Below, in pieces: positions 12,981 to 21,764 of a stretch of DNA of 64,000 nt (the first letter of the stretch is position 1; each line of letters starts with the position of its first letter). This DNA is from JAEUPI01 sp044222685 (lineage in GTDB: Bacteria > Pseudomonadota > Gammaproteobacteria > Burkholderiales > Burkholderiaceae_C): the NCBI GenBank assembly GCA_044222685.1, contig JBGAMU010000001.1, positions 48,954 to 112,953 on the forward strand, given 5' to 3'. The translations under genes were made by a program, and so were the position numbers. The notes beneath the pieces are model-generated. The model made no database searches, had not been told where the DNA came from, and saw only the letters and a program-made list of their open reading frames with translations.

Positions 12981-13759
12981 GCGATTGGATCGCGGCGCTC
13001 GGCCGCCACACGCTCAAGTGGCTGTTGTCGCTCGGCCATTCGGCCAGTTTCTTCGTCGACCTGTTGCGTTTCTCGCCGTCGGCTCTGCGGCGCTTCACGC
13101 TGGTGGTCGCGCAGGTGCACGCGATCGGCAACCGCTCGCTGATCATCATCCTGGCTTCGGGCCTGGCGGTGGGTTTCGTGCTGGCGCTGCAGATGTACTA
13201 CGCCCTGGTGAAGTACGGCGCCACCGAGTCGCTCGGCCTCATCGTCAACCTGTCGCTGGTGCGCGAGCTCGGGCCGGTGGTCACGGCGCTGCTGTTCGCC
13301 GGGCGTGCCGGCACCTCACTGACGGCGGAGATCGGGCTCATGAAGGCCGGCGAGCAGCTGGCGGCGATGGAGCTGATGGCGATCGACCCGCGTGGCCGGG
13401 TGCTGGCGCCGCGTTTCATCGGCGGCATCGTCGCCATGCCCATCCTGGCGCTGCTCTTTTCGGCGATCGGCATCATCGGGGCCTGGGTGGTGGCGGTGTT
13501 GTTGATCGGCGTCGACCCAGGGAACTTCTGGTCGATCCAGCAGAATGGCGTCGACATCTGGCGCGACGTGGGCAATGGCGTCGCCAAGAGCGCCGTGTTC
13601 GGCGTCATCTGCACGTTCGTCGCGTTGTACCAGGGCTACGAAACCCAGGCGACGCCGGAAGGCGTCGCCTACGCGACCACACGCACCGTGGTGGTCTCGT
13701 CGCTGGCCGTGCTGGGCATGGACTTCATCCTCACGGCCTTGATGTTCTCGACGCCGTGA
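12977..13759 (+). CDS. mlaE: MlaE, permease of the phospholipid ABC transporter
   Basis: Inner-membrane permease (MlaE/YrbE family) of the Mla system, 260 residues. The start is GTG 12977, overlapping the mlaF stop. An N-terminal amphipathic stretch is followed by about five membrane segments: around residues 53-75 (SLIIILASGLAVGFVLALQMYY), 95-115, 145-175 (IVAMPILALLFSAIGIIG), 200-220 and 235-255. Conserved LVRELGPVVTALLFAGRAG and family EIGLMKAGEQL are present. It pairs with MlaF and with the MCE protein MlaD encoded 25 bases downstream. Confidence 0.95.
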   Translation: MSDWIAALGRHTLKWLLSLGHSASFFVDLLRFSPSALRRFTLVVAQVHAIGNRSLIIILASGLAVGFVLALQMYYALVKYGATESLGLIVNLSLVRELGPVVTALLFAGRAGTSLTAEIGLMKAGEQLAAMELMAIDPRGRVLAPRFIGGIVAMPILALLFSAIGIIGAWVVAVLLIGVDPGNFWSIQQNGVDIWRDVGNGVAKSAVFGVICTFVALYQGYETQATPEGVAYATTRTVVVSSLAVLGMDFILTALMFSTP

Positions 13760-13784
13760 TTCACCAAAGGGCAGGGCTTGCACC

Positions 13785-14267
13785 ATGAGCAAGAAGGGCA
13801 TTGAAACGCTGGTCGGACTGTTCGTGCTGCTGGGATTGGTGGCGCTGACCTTCATTGCGCTGAAGGCCGCCAACCTGGCGAGCTTCGGTTCGCGCGACAG
13901 CTACACGTTGACGGCGCGCTTCGACAACATCGGCGGCCTGAAGCCGCGCGCGCCGGTGCGCAGTGCCGGCGTCACGGTGGGCCGCGTCACGTCGATCAAG
14001 CTCGACGCCAAGACGTTCCAGGGGCTGGTGACGATGGAGGTCGACCGCGACGTGCAGTTCCCGAAGGACAGTTCGGCCAAGATCCTGACTTCCGGCCTGC
14101 TCGGCGACCAGTACATCGGCCTCGAGGCGGGCGGCGAGGACAAGAACCTCGCGGCCGGCGACACCATCAAGCAGACGCAGTCGGCGGTGGTGCTCGAAAG
14201 CCTGATCAGCCAGTTCCTGTTCAACAAGGCGTCCGACGCAGGGACCGAAGGCGGAGCCAAGAAGTGA
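13785..14267 (+). CDS. mlaD: MlaD, MCE-domain lipid-binding protein
   Basis: Membrane-anchored periplasmic protein that forms the hexameric lipid channel on MlaE. Of 160 residues, the N-terminal anchor is GLFVLLGLVALTFIALKAAN (about 11-30); a single MCE domain spans about 38-117 (LTARFDNIGGLKPRAPVRSAGV, ILTSGLLGDQYIGLEAGG); and a short helical tail ends with the hydrophobic SLISQFLFNK used for hexamer contacts. Length is close to E. coli MlaD. Its stop overlaps the mlaA start. Confidence 0.95.
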   Translation: MSKKGIETLVGLFVLLGLVALTFIALKAANLASFGSRDSYTLTARFDNIGGLKPRAPVRSAGVTVGRVTSIKLDAKTFQGLVTMEVDRDVQFPKDSSAKILTSGLLGDQYIGLEAGGEDKNLAAGDTIKQTQSAVVLESLISQFLFNKASDAGTEGGAKK

Positions 14268-14986
14268 AGCGTGCGGCGCGAACGATCGCGTGGCTGGTCC
14301 TGGCCGTCGCGCTGGGTGGCTGCGCCACCGCGCCGGGGCGCAACGTGGATCCGCTGGAGAACGTCAACCGCTCGATCTTCGCGTTCAACGAGGCGGTCGA
14401 CAGCGCGGTGCTGAAACCCGTGGCCACCGGGTACGAGAAGGTGGTGCCCCAGCTCGTGCGCACCGGCGTCGACAACGTGTTCGGCAACATCGGCGACCTG
14501 TGGTCGGCCATCAACCACGTGCTGCAGGCCAAGCCTCGCGATGCGGTGGAGATGGGCTTCCGCTTCGTCGTCAACACCACCTTCGGCATCGGTGGCTTGT
14601 TCGACATCGCCACCGATGCGGGCATCGATCGGCGCAACGAAGACTTCGGCCAGACGCTGGGTCGTTGGGGTCTGGGCGCGGGCCCGTACATCGTGCTGCC
14701 GATCCTCGGACCTTCCAGTCTGCGCGACACGGCAGCGCTGCCGCTCGACTTGCGTGCGCTGCCGCCGGCGCTGCTCGACGAGCCGCGCGACCGTTATCCG
14801 GCATCGGTGCTGCAGCTTGTCAGCACGCGGGCTCGTTTGTTGTCCGCCACGCGCGCGATCGACGACGTGGCGCTCGACAAGTACGTGCTGATCCGCGACG
14901 GTTACCTGGCCCGGCGTCGAAACCAGGTCTACGACGGGAATCCACCTGAAGAGCCCGAAGAGCCGGACCCAGAACCCGCCAAGTGA
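14264..14986 (+). CDS. mlaA: MlaA (VacJ) outer-membrane lipoprotein
   Basis: Outer-membrane lipoprotein that, with a porin, removes misplaced phospholipids from the outer leaflet and hands them to MlaC. The product has 240 residues; GTG 14264 overlaps the mlaD stop by 4 bases. The signal peptide ends in a lipobox, LGGC, with the lipidated cysteine near residue 21, followed by the VacJ family core (NVDPLENVNRSIFAFNEAVD, FVVNTTFGIGGLFDIATDAG, FGQTLGRWGLGAGPYIVLPI). The C-terminus is acidic and proline-rich (PPEEPEEPDPEP). In E. coli mlaA lies apart from the mla operon; here it is inside, between mlaD and mlaC, as in other Burkholderiales. Confidence 0.94.
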   Translation: MKRAARTIAWLVLAVALGGCATAPGRNVDPLENVNRSIFAFNEAVDSAVLKPVATGYEKVVPQLVRTGVDNVFGNIGDLWSAINHVLQAKPRDAVEMGFRFVVNTTFGIGGLFDIATDAGIDRRNEDFGQTLGRWGLGAGPYIVLPILGPSSLRDTAALPLDLRALPPALLDEPRDRYPASVLQLVSTRARLLSATRAIDDVALDKYVLIRDGYLARRRNQVYDGNPPEEPEEPDPEPAK

Positions 14987-15049
14987 ACCGGGGCATCCGG
15001 TCATGCGTTATCGTCGTGCAGGTGGCCCCCACGACCTGAAGGAAACCAG

Positions 15050-15700
15050 ATGTTTCGACCGCTGCTTCGCCCGATTCTTCGTCGACGGTTCGCCGGGCTG
15101 CTGGGTGCGCTCGCCGTTGGTTGGGGGAGCGTCTCGGCCACGGCTGCCGGCGCGGCGCCCGACGCGTTCGTGTCGCAGCTGTCCAACGAGGTGATCGACG
15201 CGGTCAAGGCCGACAAGGCCATTCAGGCCGGCGATGTCGGCCGCATTCGCGCGCTCGTCGACAGCAAGGTCATGCCCAACGTGAACCTGCAGCGCATGGT
15301 CGTCAAGTCGGTCGGCCCGCCGTGGCGTGGTGCGAGCCCCGAGCAGCAGAAGCGCCTGACCGAAGAGTTCAAGACCTACCTGATCAACACCTACGCCGGC
15401 GCGCTGACCCAGGTGAAGGACCAGACGGTGCGGGTGCGCCCGCTGCGCGGAGCCGCCGATGCGAGCGAACTCGTGGTCGGCACCGACATCGTCAGCAAGG
15501 GCGAGCCGATCCAGCTCGACTATCGGCTCGAGAAAGCCGGCGACGCGTGGAAGATCTACGACTTCAACGTGCTCGGCCTGTGGGCCACCGACAGCTTCCG
15601 CAGCCAGTTCGCCAAGGACCTCAGCGCCGGTGGCGTCGACGCGCTGATCGCTCGCCTGACCGAGAAGAACAAAGGCGTGGCGGCGCCGGCCAAGAACTGA
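15050..15700 (+). CDS. mlaC: MlaC, periplasmic phospholipid shuttle
   Basis: Soluble periplasmic carrier that ferries phospholipid between MlaA and MlaFEDB. It has 216 residues with an N-terminal signal sequence (cleavage probably after the SATAAGA region near residue 34) and a Tol-tolerance/Ttg2 domain covering the rest (VMPNVNLQRMVVKSVGPPWRGASPEQ is split across the family's conserved helices). A good ribosome-binding site, AAGGAAA, lies 5 bases before ATG 15050. A small inverted repeat, ACCGG/CCGGT, sits in the 63-base gap behind mlaA. Confidence 0.93.
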   Translation: MFRPLLRPILRRRFAGLLGALAVGWGSVSATAAGAAPDAFVSQLSNEVIDAVKADKAIQAGDVGRIRALVDSKVMPNVNLQRMVVKSVGPPWRGASPEQQKRLTEEFKTYLINTYAGALTQVKDQTVRVRPLRGAADASELVVGTDIVSKGEPIQLDYRLEKAGDAWKIYDFNVLGLWATDSFRSQFAKDLSAGGVDALIARLTEKNKGVAAPAKN

Positions 15701-15725
15701 CCTCGACGCTGCAGAGCGAACCTAC

Positions 15726-16016
15726 ATGCTGGTGCTGCCCGAGACACTCACGCTGCGCGAGGCCACCGTCGCCTTGCGCATGTTCGAGCAGACGCTGCGC
15801 TCCGACGATGCGGCGACGCTGATCGTCGACGCCTCGGCCCTGCGCGTTTTCGACAGCTCGGCGGTCGCCGTGCTGCTGGAATGCCGTCGCATGGCACGCA
15901 GCTGGAACAAGGGTTTCGAGATCCAGGGTGCGCCTGCCAAGCTGACCGAGCTGGTCCGGCTCTACGGCGTCGACTCCTTGCTCGCATTCGCCGCGCGCCA
16001 CGCGACGGCGGCCTGA
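15726..16016 (+). CDS. mlaB: MlaB, STAS-domain subunit of the phospholipid transporter
   Basis: Small cytoplasmic STAS protein (96 residues) that binds MlaF and is needed for transporter assembly. The STAS core is recognisable: LIVDASALRVFDSSAVAVLLECRR, with the conserved DSSAVA turn around residues 40-45. No membrane segment. Last gene of the mla operon; the next gene is convergent, 22 bases away. In many Burkholderiales this gene is followed by the ABC-2 exporter found here only at 42.2 kb. Confidence 0.9.
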   Translation: MLVLPETLTLREATVALRMFEQTLRSDDAATLIVDASALRVFDSSAVAVLLECRRMARSWNKGFEIQGAPAKLTELVRLYGVDSLLAFAARHATAA

Positions 16017-16038
16017 CCAGCCCGCCCGCAGCGCGACC

Positions 16039-16905
16039 TCAATCTTCCACGTAGCGCCGCGCCCGCAAGGTGCGCTTGATGTCCTGCAGCATCGGCCGCA
16101 GTGTGGCGCTGCCCAGGCGCAGTGCCACGCCGGTGGCCAGCACGTCGATCGCCACCAGATGCAGCAGCCGCGACACCATCGGGCTGTAGCGGTCGGAGTC
16201 CTCGCCGTGGTCGGCTGCCAGACCGATCTGGTTCGCCGACACCGCCAGCCGCATCAGCGGCGAGTCGCTGGCGCTGATGACGATCAGCGTCGCGCCCTTG
16301 CGGCGTGCGATCTCGGCGGTGTCGATCAGGTCGCGGCTGCGGCCCGAGTTGGAGATGACCACCGCGCAGTCGCCCTCGGCCAGCATCGTCGCGCTCATCA
16401 CCTGCACATGGCCATCGCTGCAGGCTGCCGTGTGCACGCCCAGGCGAAAGAACTTGTGCTGCGCATCCTGCGCCACGATGCCCGAGTTGCCGACGCCGTA
16501 GAACTCGATGCGTCGGCCGCGGCGCGCGGCGGCGGCCAGTGCATCGATCGCACGGGCGAACGACTGCGCCCCCGCCGTGTTGCGGTACTTCAGCAGCGCG
16601 GCCACCGCGTTGTCGACCACCTTGACCAGCAGCTCGGCCGGTGTGTCGTCGTCGCTGACCGAGCGGTGCACGAAGGGCACGCCCTCGTTCACGGTGCCGG
16701 CGAGCCTGAGCTTCAAGTCGGCCAGGCCGGCATAACCCACGCTGCGACAGAAGCGCACGACGGTGGGCTTGCTCACCTCGGACCGGCGCGCCAGTTCCAC
16801 CACCGGCTGGCTGGCGAACGCACGCGGGTCCGCCAGCAGCAGCCGCGCCACGCGCTGCTCGGCTCGCGGCAGGGCAGGTATCGCGGCGCGGATGCGTTCG
16901 AGCAC
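16039..16905 (-). CDS. hexR: HexR-type RpiR family transcriptional regulator
   Basis: RpiR-family repressor: an N-terminal helix-turn-helix domain (residues about 1-77; VVELARRSEVSKPTVVRFCRSVGY) and a C-terminal SIS sugar-phosphate-binding domain (about 110-250; EFYGVGNSGIVAQDAQHKFF, VISNSGRSRDLIDTAEIARR). HexR proteins sense KDPG or related phosphosugars and control zwf and other Entner-Doudoroff or central-carbon genes. The product has 288 residues; GTG 16905 is 12 bases behind the zwf stop, so the two genes form a zwf-hexR operon. The inverted repeat in front of zwf is the likely autoregulatory site. The name HexR, rather than another RpiR member, rests on its linkage to zwf. Confidence 0.9.
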   Translation of the reverse strand: MLERIRAAIPALPRAEQRVARLLLADPRAFASQPVVELARRSEVSKPTVVRFCRSVGYAGLADLKLRLAGTVNEGVPFVHRSVSDDDTPAELLVKVVDNAVAALLKYRNTAGAQSFARAIDALAAAARRGRRIEFYGVGNSGIVAQDAQHKFFRLGVHTAACSDGHVQVMSATMLAEGDCAVVISNSGRSRDLIDTAEIARRKGATLIVISASDSPLMRLAVSANQIGLAADHGEDSDRYSPMVSRLLHLVAIDVLATGVALRLGSATLRPMLQDIKRTLRARRYVED

Positions 16906-16917
16906 GGGCGCGGCGGC

Positions 16918-18363
16918 CTACTGTTCCTCGTCCCACGCGCAGCCGTCGCGGGCCACCATCGCGCTCGAGGCCGGCGGGCCCCAGGTGCCGGCTGCATAGG
17001 CGCGCGGGCCCGACGAATCCTGCGCCCAGTGGTGCAGGATCGGCTCGACCCAGCGCCACGCTTGTTCCTGCTCGTCGCTGCGCACGAACAGGTTGAGCCG
17101 GCCGGCCAGCGCGTCGAGTAGCAGCCGCTCGTAGGCGCCAACCCGTTCGGCGGCGAAGGCCTTGTCGAAGTCGAGGTCGAGGAACACCGGCGCGAGCGAT
17201 TCACCCAGGCTGCCACCCTTGGCCGCCAGCAAGTGCAGTTCCAGCCCGTCCTCGGGCTGCAGCTTGATCACCAGCTTGTTGGCGCGCGACGAGCCGGGGA
17301 AGATCGGATGCGGCACGGGCCGGAAGTTCACCGTGATCTGCGAGTGCCGCGCCCCGAGCCGCTTGCCGGTACGCAGGTAGAACGGCACGCCGGCCCAGCG
17401 CCAGTTCTGCACTTCGGCGCGCAGCGCAACGAAGGTCTCGGTATGGCTGCCGGCCGGCACCTTGCCTTCATCGAGGTAGCCGGGCACGGCCCGGCCCTCC
17501 ACGGTGCCTGCCTTGTACTGGCCGCGCACGACGTCGCGCGACACCATGTCGGGCGTGAAGGGCTTCAGCGACTTGAGCACCTTCAGCTTCTCGTCGCGAA
17601 TCGCGTCGGCATCATTGGTCGACGGCGGCTCCATCGCCACCATGGTCAGCAGCTGCAGCGCATGGTTCTGGATCATGTCGCGCAGCGCACCGGTGCGGTC
17701 GTAGAAGTCGCCGCGCGTGCCGACGCCCAGGCTCTCGGCCAGCGTGATCTGGATGCTGGCGATGCTCTCGCGCCGCCACAGCGGCTCGAACAGGGCGTTG
17801 CCGAAGCGCAGCGCCGACAGGTTCTGCACCGACGGCTTGCCGAGGTAGTGGTCGATGCGAAGCGCCTGCCGCTCGCTGAAGGCGCCGGCCACCACGCGGT
17901 TGATCTCCTGCGCGCTGGCCAGGTCGTGCCCCAAGGGCTTTTCCAGCACCACGCGCACCTGCGGGCCGTTCAGCCCCGCCTGGCCGAGCTGCGCGCAGAC
18001 CACCGGAAACAGATGCGGACTGGTGGCGAGGTACATCACCGTCGTGTCGGCGCGGCGTTCATCGAGCCACGACTTCAGGCTTGCGTAGTCCTCGGCGTGC
18101 GACAGATCCATCCGCCGGTAGTGCAGCAACGCGGCGAAGCGCGCGAACTCGTCGTCGTTCGGCCGCTTGGCACTCTCGACCTCGGCGAAGCGCTCCTTGA
18201 TGAAGGCGCGGTAGGCGTCGTCGCTCCGCGCATCGCGGGCCACCGCCAGGATGCGACCATCGCGCGGCAGCTTGCCGTGGCGGAAGGCCTGGAACAGGGC
18301 CGGCATCAGCTTGCGCCAGGCCAGATCGCCGGTACCGCCGAAAAGAACGAGGTCGAAGGACAT
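16918..18363 (-). CDS. zwf: Glucose-6-phosphate 1-dehydrogenase
   Basis: Oxidises glucose 6-phosphate to 6-phosphogluconolactone, making NADPH; the entry into the oxidative pentose phosphate and Entner-Doudoroff routes. The 481-residue protein shows the N-terminal nucleotide-binding motif LFGGTGDLAWRKL (a GxTGDLA variant), the EKPLGHDL segment and the active-site signature RIDHYLGKPSVQNL with the catalytic histidine. ATG 18363 is preceded by a consensus-like promoter and a perfect inverted repeat. It is divergent from the afuA-like gene, 153 bases away, and is followed by hexR. Confidence 0.96.
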   Translation of the reverse strand: MSFDLVLFGGTGDLAWRKLMPALFQAFRHGKLPRDGRILAVARDARSDDAYRAFIKERFAEVESAKRPNDDEFARFAALLHYRRMDLSHAEDYASLKSWLDERRADTTVMYLATSPHLFPVVCAQLGQAGLNGPQVRVVLEKPLGHDLASAQEINRVVAGAFSERQALRIDHYLGKPSVQNLSALRFGNALFEPLWRRESIASIQITLAESLGVGTRGDFYDRTGALRDMIQNHALQLLTMVAMEPPSTNDADAIRDEKLKVLKSLKPFTPDMVSRDVVRGQYKAGTVEGRAVPGYLDEGKVPAGSHTETFVALRAEVQNWRWAGVPFYLRTGKRLGARHSQITVNFRPVPHPIFPGSSRANKLVIKLQPEDGLELHLLAAKGGSLGESLAPVFLDLDFDKAFAAERVGAYERLLLDALAGRLNLFVRSDEQEQAWRWVEPILHHWAQDSSGPRAYAAGTWGPPASSAMVARDGCAWDEEQ

Positions 18364-18382
18364 CGGGTGAATCCCGTGGATA

Positions 18383-18397
18383 TGAAACTTTGTTTCA
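18383..18397. promoter_or_regulatory. Probable HexR operator in front of zwf
   Basis: TGAAACTTTGTTTCA is a perfect inverted repeat of 6-base arms around TTT, beginning 20 bases upstream of the zwf start codon. It lies just downstream of the zwf -10 element, so it would cover the predicted transcription start, an ideal repressor site. RpiR/HexR proteins bind short palindromes in such positions. The assignment to HexR is inference from its linkage with hexR. Confidence 0.65.
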
Positions 18398-18400
18398 TCG

Positions 18401-18430
18401 ATTATCGGCCAACGGTTTCAGGCGCGTCAA
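18401..18430 (-). promoter_or_regulatory. zwf-hexR promoter (sigma-70 type)
   Basis: On the minus strand, TTGACG (18425-18430) and GATAAT (18401-18406) are separated by 18 bases; five of six bases match the consensus in each hexamer. The predicted start near 18394 falls inside the inverted repeat at 18383-18397. This is the best canonical promoter seen in the window. Confidence 0.7.
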
Positions 18431-18516
18431 CGCGCGCACCGGGTTTGTCCGATGCGGCCGGTCAACGAAGCGGCCGGCCCGGTGGCTACCATCGGTCGCA
18501 AGAAGAGGAGAGTGAC

Positions 18517-19542
18517 ATGCGAAGGATTTCGTCGATGGTCGCGGCCGTCGTGCTGCTCGGCACTGCGGGTGCACAGGCGCAGGACGGCGGGCAGGTCAAC
18601 ATCATCTGCTCGGTGCAGGCCGAGTGGTGCAACATGATCCAGACGGTGTTCGCCAAGACCACCGGCATCAAGGTCAACATGTCGCTCAAGGGTTCGGGCG
18701 AGGCGCTGGCGCAGCTGATTGCCGAGAAGGCCAACCCGAAGACCGACCTCTGGTTCGGCGGCACCGGTGACCCTCATCTTCAAGCCGCCGAGCAGGGTCT
18801 GTCGCTCGAATACAAGTCGCCGACGCTGCCGCAGCTGCATGCCTGGGCGCAACAACAGGCGACGCAGTCGTCGTACCGCACGGTAGGCATCTACTCCGGG
18901 CCGCTGGGCTTCGGCTACAACACCGAGCTGCTGGCCAAGAAGAAGCTTCCGGTGCCCAAGACCTGGGCCGACTTGCTGAAGCCCGAGTACAAGGGCGAGA
19001 TCCAGGTTGCCAATCCGGCCTCGAGCGGCACGGCGTACACCATGGTGGCCACGCTGGTGCAGCTGATGGGCGAGGACAAGGCGTTCGACTACATGAAGGC
19101 GCTGCACAAGAACATCTCGCAGTACACGCGTTCGGGCACCGGCCCGATCAAGGCCGTGGCACGTGGCGAAACCTCGCTGTCGATCAGCTTCGTGCACGAC
19201 GGCCCGGGCGAAAAGTTGCAGGGCTTCCCGGTCGAGACCATCACGCCAGCCGAGGGCACCGGCGCCGAGATCGGCTCGATGTCGATCATCAAGGGCGCGC
19301 GCAACCTGGACAGCGCGAAGAAGTTCTACGAATGGGCGCTGACGGCGCAGGCGCAGCAGTTCGGTGCAGCGTCCAAGCAGTTCCAGCTGCCGAGCAACAA
19401 GTCCACGCCGATCGATCCACGCGTGCCCGATTTCAAGAAGATCAGATTCATCGACTACGACTACGCGAAGTACGGCGCCAGCGCCGAGCGGCGGCGCCTG
19501 ATCTCCAAGTGGGAGAAGGACGTGAACTCCCTACCGCGCTGA
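18517..19542 (+). CDS. Periplasmic binding protein of an AfuABC-like importer (putative hexose-phosphate binding)
   Basis: Extracytoplasmic solute-binding protein of the FbpA/AfuA/PotD-like class, 341 residues, with a signal peptide ending near ...TAGAQAQ (residue 22). A strong ribosome-binding site, AAGAGGAG, precedes ATG 18517. Conserved SLKGSGEALAQLIAEK, DLWFGGTGDPHLQAAEQG and NPASSGTAYT segments are seen. Ferric-binding FbpA proteins coordinate iron with two adjacent tyrosines; this protein has no Tyr-Tyr pair, which argues against iron. The related AfuA of Actinobacillus and enteric bacteria binds glucose-6-P, fructose-6-P and sedoheptulose-7-P. Here the gene lies between zwf and tal-pgi, whose enzymes use exactly those compounds, so hexose-phosphate uptake is the favoured inference. 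A 2-aminoethylphosphonate or other anion substrate is not excluded. Confidence 0.75.
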   Translation: MRRISSMVAAVVLLGTAGAQAQDGGQVNIICSVQAEWCNMIQTVFAKTTGIKVNMSLKGSGEALAQLIAEKANPKTDLWFGGTGDPHLQAAEQGLSLEYKSPTLPQLHAWAQQQATQSSYRTVGIYSGPLGFGYNTELLAKKKLPVPKTWADLLKPEYKGEIQVANPASSGTAYTMVATLVQLMGEDKAFDYMKALHKNISQYTRSGTGPIKAVARGETSLSISFVHDGPGEKLQGFPVETITPAEGTGAEIGSMSIIKGARNLDSAKKFYEWALTAQAQQFGAASKQFQLPSNKSTPIDPRVPDFKKIRFIDYDYAKYGASAERRRLISKWEKDVNSLPR

Positions 19543-19550
19543 CGCCATCG

Positions 19551-21764
19551 ATGGACAACCTGGCCCCTCGCGGCCTTGTCGGGGCCGGGCGCGTCATCTG
19601 GGCCTGGTGGCTGCTGGGCATCGCGGCGTTCGTGCTGCTGCCTTGGTACTTCCCGCAGAACCTGTCGCTCTGGCAGTCGTTGCCAGGCGTCTTCGGAAGT
19701 GCCGAAACCGCGAGCGGCCTGGTGCAGGCACTGCGCCACGGCAAGCCATGGCTGTGGTTCGGTGGCGCCGCGCTGGCCGTGCTCGCGCTGGCGGCGAGCC
19801 GGCCCGCCGGTCATGGCCAGGGCCGGCTGCTCGCGGTCGCCGCCGGCGCTGGCCTGCTCGCCCTGCTGGCCAGCGGCTTTGCGATCGGTGCGCAGGGCTG
19901 GTCCTACGAGTGGCTCGAGGCGACGTTTGGCGCGCTGTCAGCGGGCCAGTTCGGCATCGGGCCCGGCGGTGCTTTGCTGCTGCTGGCACTGCTGGTGCTG
20001 CTGGGTGCCGGCATCGCGCGACTCGGCTTCTTTCGCGGTGACCTGTTCGTCGCCAGCGCGGTGGTGCTGTGCGCCGCGTTGCTGCTGCTGTTCATCGCGC
20101 TGCCGGTCGGCAAGTCGCTGGTCGGCGCCTGGCTCGACGAGTCGGGCCGCCTGTCGGCATCGGCGTTCGCCGACCGCCTGGCACACGAACGTGTCTGGGG
20201 CCTCGGCTGCCTGGCCGGCGGCGTGCGCTGCGGCGTGGCGTGGAACACGCTGTTCCTCGCGTTGCTCACCGCGGCCGGCACCACGGTGATGGGCACGTGC
20301 ATCGCGCTGATGGCCGAGCGCGGCTCACGGCGCCTGGCTCGGCCGCTGAACATGCTGGCGCTGCTGCCGATCATCACGCCGCCGTTCGTCGTCGGGCTCG
20401 GTCTCATCCTGCTGTTCGGCCGTGCCGGCCTCGTCAACCAGGGGCTCGAATGGGCCTTCGGCATCACGCCGACGCGCTGGTTCTACGGCCTGTTCGGCGT
20501 CTGGCTGGCGCAGATGTTCGCGTTCGCGCCGATCGCCTTCATGATCATGCGCGGCGTGGTGCAGGGCATCAGCCCGTCGATGGAGGAGGCGGCGCAGACG
20601 CTGCGGGCCTCGCGCATGCGCACCTTCATGACGGTGACGCTGCCGCTGATGAAGCCGGGCCTGGCCAACGCGTTCCTGGTCGGCTTCATCGAGAGCATCG
20701 CCGACTTCGGCAACCCGATCATCGTCGGTGGCCAGTTCACCGTGCTGTCCACCGACATCTTCTTCGCCATCGTCGGCGCGCAGTACGACCAGGGGCGGGC
20801 GGCGTCGCTGGCGCTGATCCTGTCGGTGTTCGCGCTGACGGTGTTCTTCATCCAGCAGCGTGTGCTCGGCAAGACCAGCTACACCACCGTCTCCGGCAAG
20901 GGCGACGCCGGCATGTCGATGCCGCTGCCCGACCGCGTGCGGCGCATCTGCCAGGGTATCGCCGGGCCCTGGCTGCTGTTCACCGTGGTGGTCTACCTGT
21001 TCGCCTTCATCGGCGGCTTCGTGCAGACCTGGGGCCGCGACTACACGCCGACGCTGGCGCACTTTCGCACCGCCTTCGACCTGCAGTGGGGCGAGCACGG
21101 TATGGTCCTGGCCGGCACGGCATGGAATTCGCTGTTCACCACGCTGCGGCTGGCCGCCATCGCGGCGCCGATCTGCGCGGCCATCGGCCTGCTGATCGCC
21201 TGGCTGCTGGCGCGCACCAGCTTCGTCGGCCAGCGGCTGTTCGAGTTCTCCGCGCTGCTGGCGTTCGCGATCCCCGGCACTGTGCTCGGCGTCAGCTACA
21301 TCCTGGCCTTCAACGTGCCGCCGTTCGAGCTCACCGGCACCGGGCTGATCATCGTGCTGTGTTTCGTGTTCCGCAACCTGCCGGTCGGCGTGCGCGCCGG
21401 CATGGCGAGCTTCAAGCAGATCGACAAGTCGCTCGACGAGGCGTCGACCATGCTGCGCGCCGGCACCGCGACCACGCTGCGCCGCGTGGTGCTGCCGCTG
21501 CTCAAGCCGGCTCTGGTGGCGGCGCTCGTCTACAGCTTCGTGCGCAGCATGACCACGGTGTCGGCGGTGATCTTCCTCGTCACCGCCGAGAACGAGCTGG
21601 CCACCACCTACATCATCGGCCGCGTCGGCAACGGCGACTACGGTGTCGCGCTGGCCTACTGCACGGTGCTGATCGTGCTGATGTCGCTGGCCACCGCCCT
21701 GATCCAGTTCGTCGTCGGCGAACGCCAGCTCGGCCGCCGCGCCGCTGCACAGGAAACCTCATGA
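19551..21764 (+). CDS. Fused two-domain permease of the AfuABC-like importer
   Basis: Inner-membrane permease with two binding-protein-dependent transport (MetI-like) domains in one chain, 737 residues from ATG 19551. About five hydrophobic segments in the first ~190 residues (for example GIAAFVLLPWYF, LLALLVLLGAGIARLG, AVVLCAALLLLFIAL) precede the first MetI domain (about 240-450). The second spans about 520-730. EAA-type loops for ATPase contact are visible: MEEAAQTLRASRMRTFMTV and LDEASTMLRAGTATTLRRV. Typical FbpB iron permeases have roughly 500-560 residues and lack the extra N-terminal segments; the greater length fits AfuB better. It starts 8 bases after the binding-protein gene and overlaps the ATPase gene (ATGA). 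Confidence 0.85.
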   Translation: MDNLAPRGLVGAGRVIWAWWLLGIAAFVLLPWYFPQNLSLWQSLPGVFGSAETASGLVQALRHGKPWLWFGGAALAVLALAASRPAGHGQGRLLAVAAGAGLLALLASGFAIGAQGWSYEWLEATFGALSAGQFGIGPGGALLLLALLVLLGAGIARLGFFRGDLFVASAVVLCAALLLLFIALPVGKSLVGAWLDESGRLSASAFADRLAHERVWGLGCLAGGVRCGVAWNTLFLALLTAAGTTVMGTCIALMAERGSRRLARPLNMLALLPIITPPFVVGLGLILLFGRAGLVNQGLEWAFGITPTRWFYGLFGVWLAQMFAFAPIAFMIMRGVVQGISPSMEEAAQTLRASRMRTFMTVTLPLMKPGLANAFLVGFIESIADFGNPIIVGGQFTVLSTDIFFAIVGAQYDQGRAASLALILSVFALTVFFIQQRVLGKTSYTTVSGKGDAGMSMPLPDRVRRICQGIAGPWLLFTVVVYLFAFIGGFVQTWGRDYTPTLAHFRTAFDLQWGEHGMVLAGTAWNSLFTTLRLAAIAAPICAAIGLLIAWLLARTSFVGQRLFEFSALLAFAIPGTVLGVSYILAFNVPPFELTGTGLIIVLCFVFRNLPVGVRAGMASFKQIDKSLDEASTMLRAGTATTLRRVVLPLLKPALVAALVYSFVRSMTTVSAVIFLVTAENELATTYIIGRVGNGDYGVALAYCTVLIVLMSLATALIQFVVGERQLGRRAAAQETS

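Noticed and set aside
17233..19542. A 769-codon plus-strand frame that would extend the binding protein far upstream
   Set aside because: The upstream part is antisense to zwf; ATG 18517 has a strong ribosome-binding site and is followed by a signal peptide.
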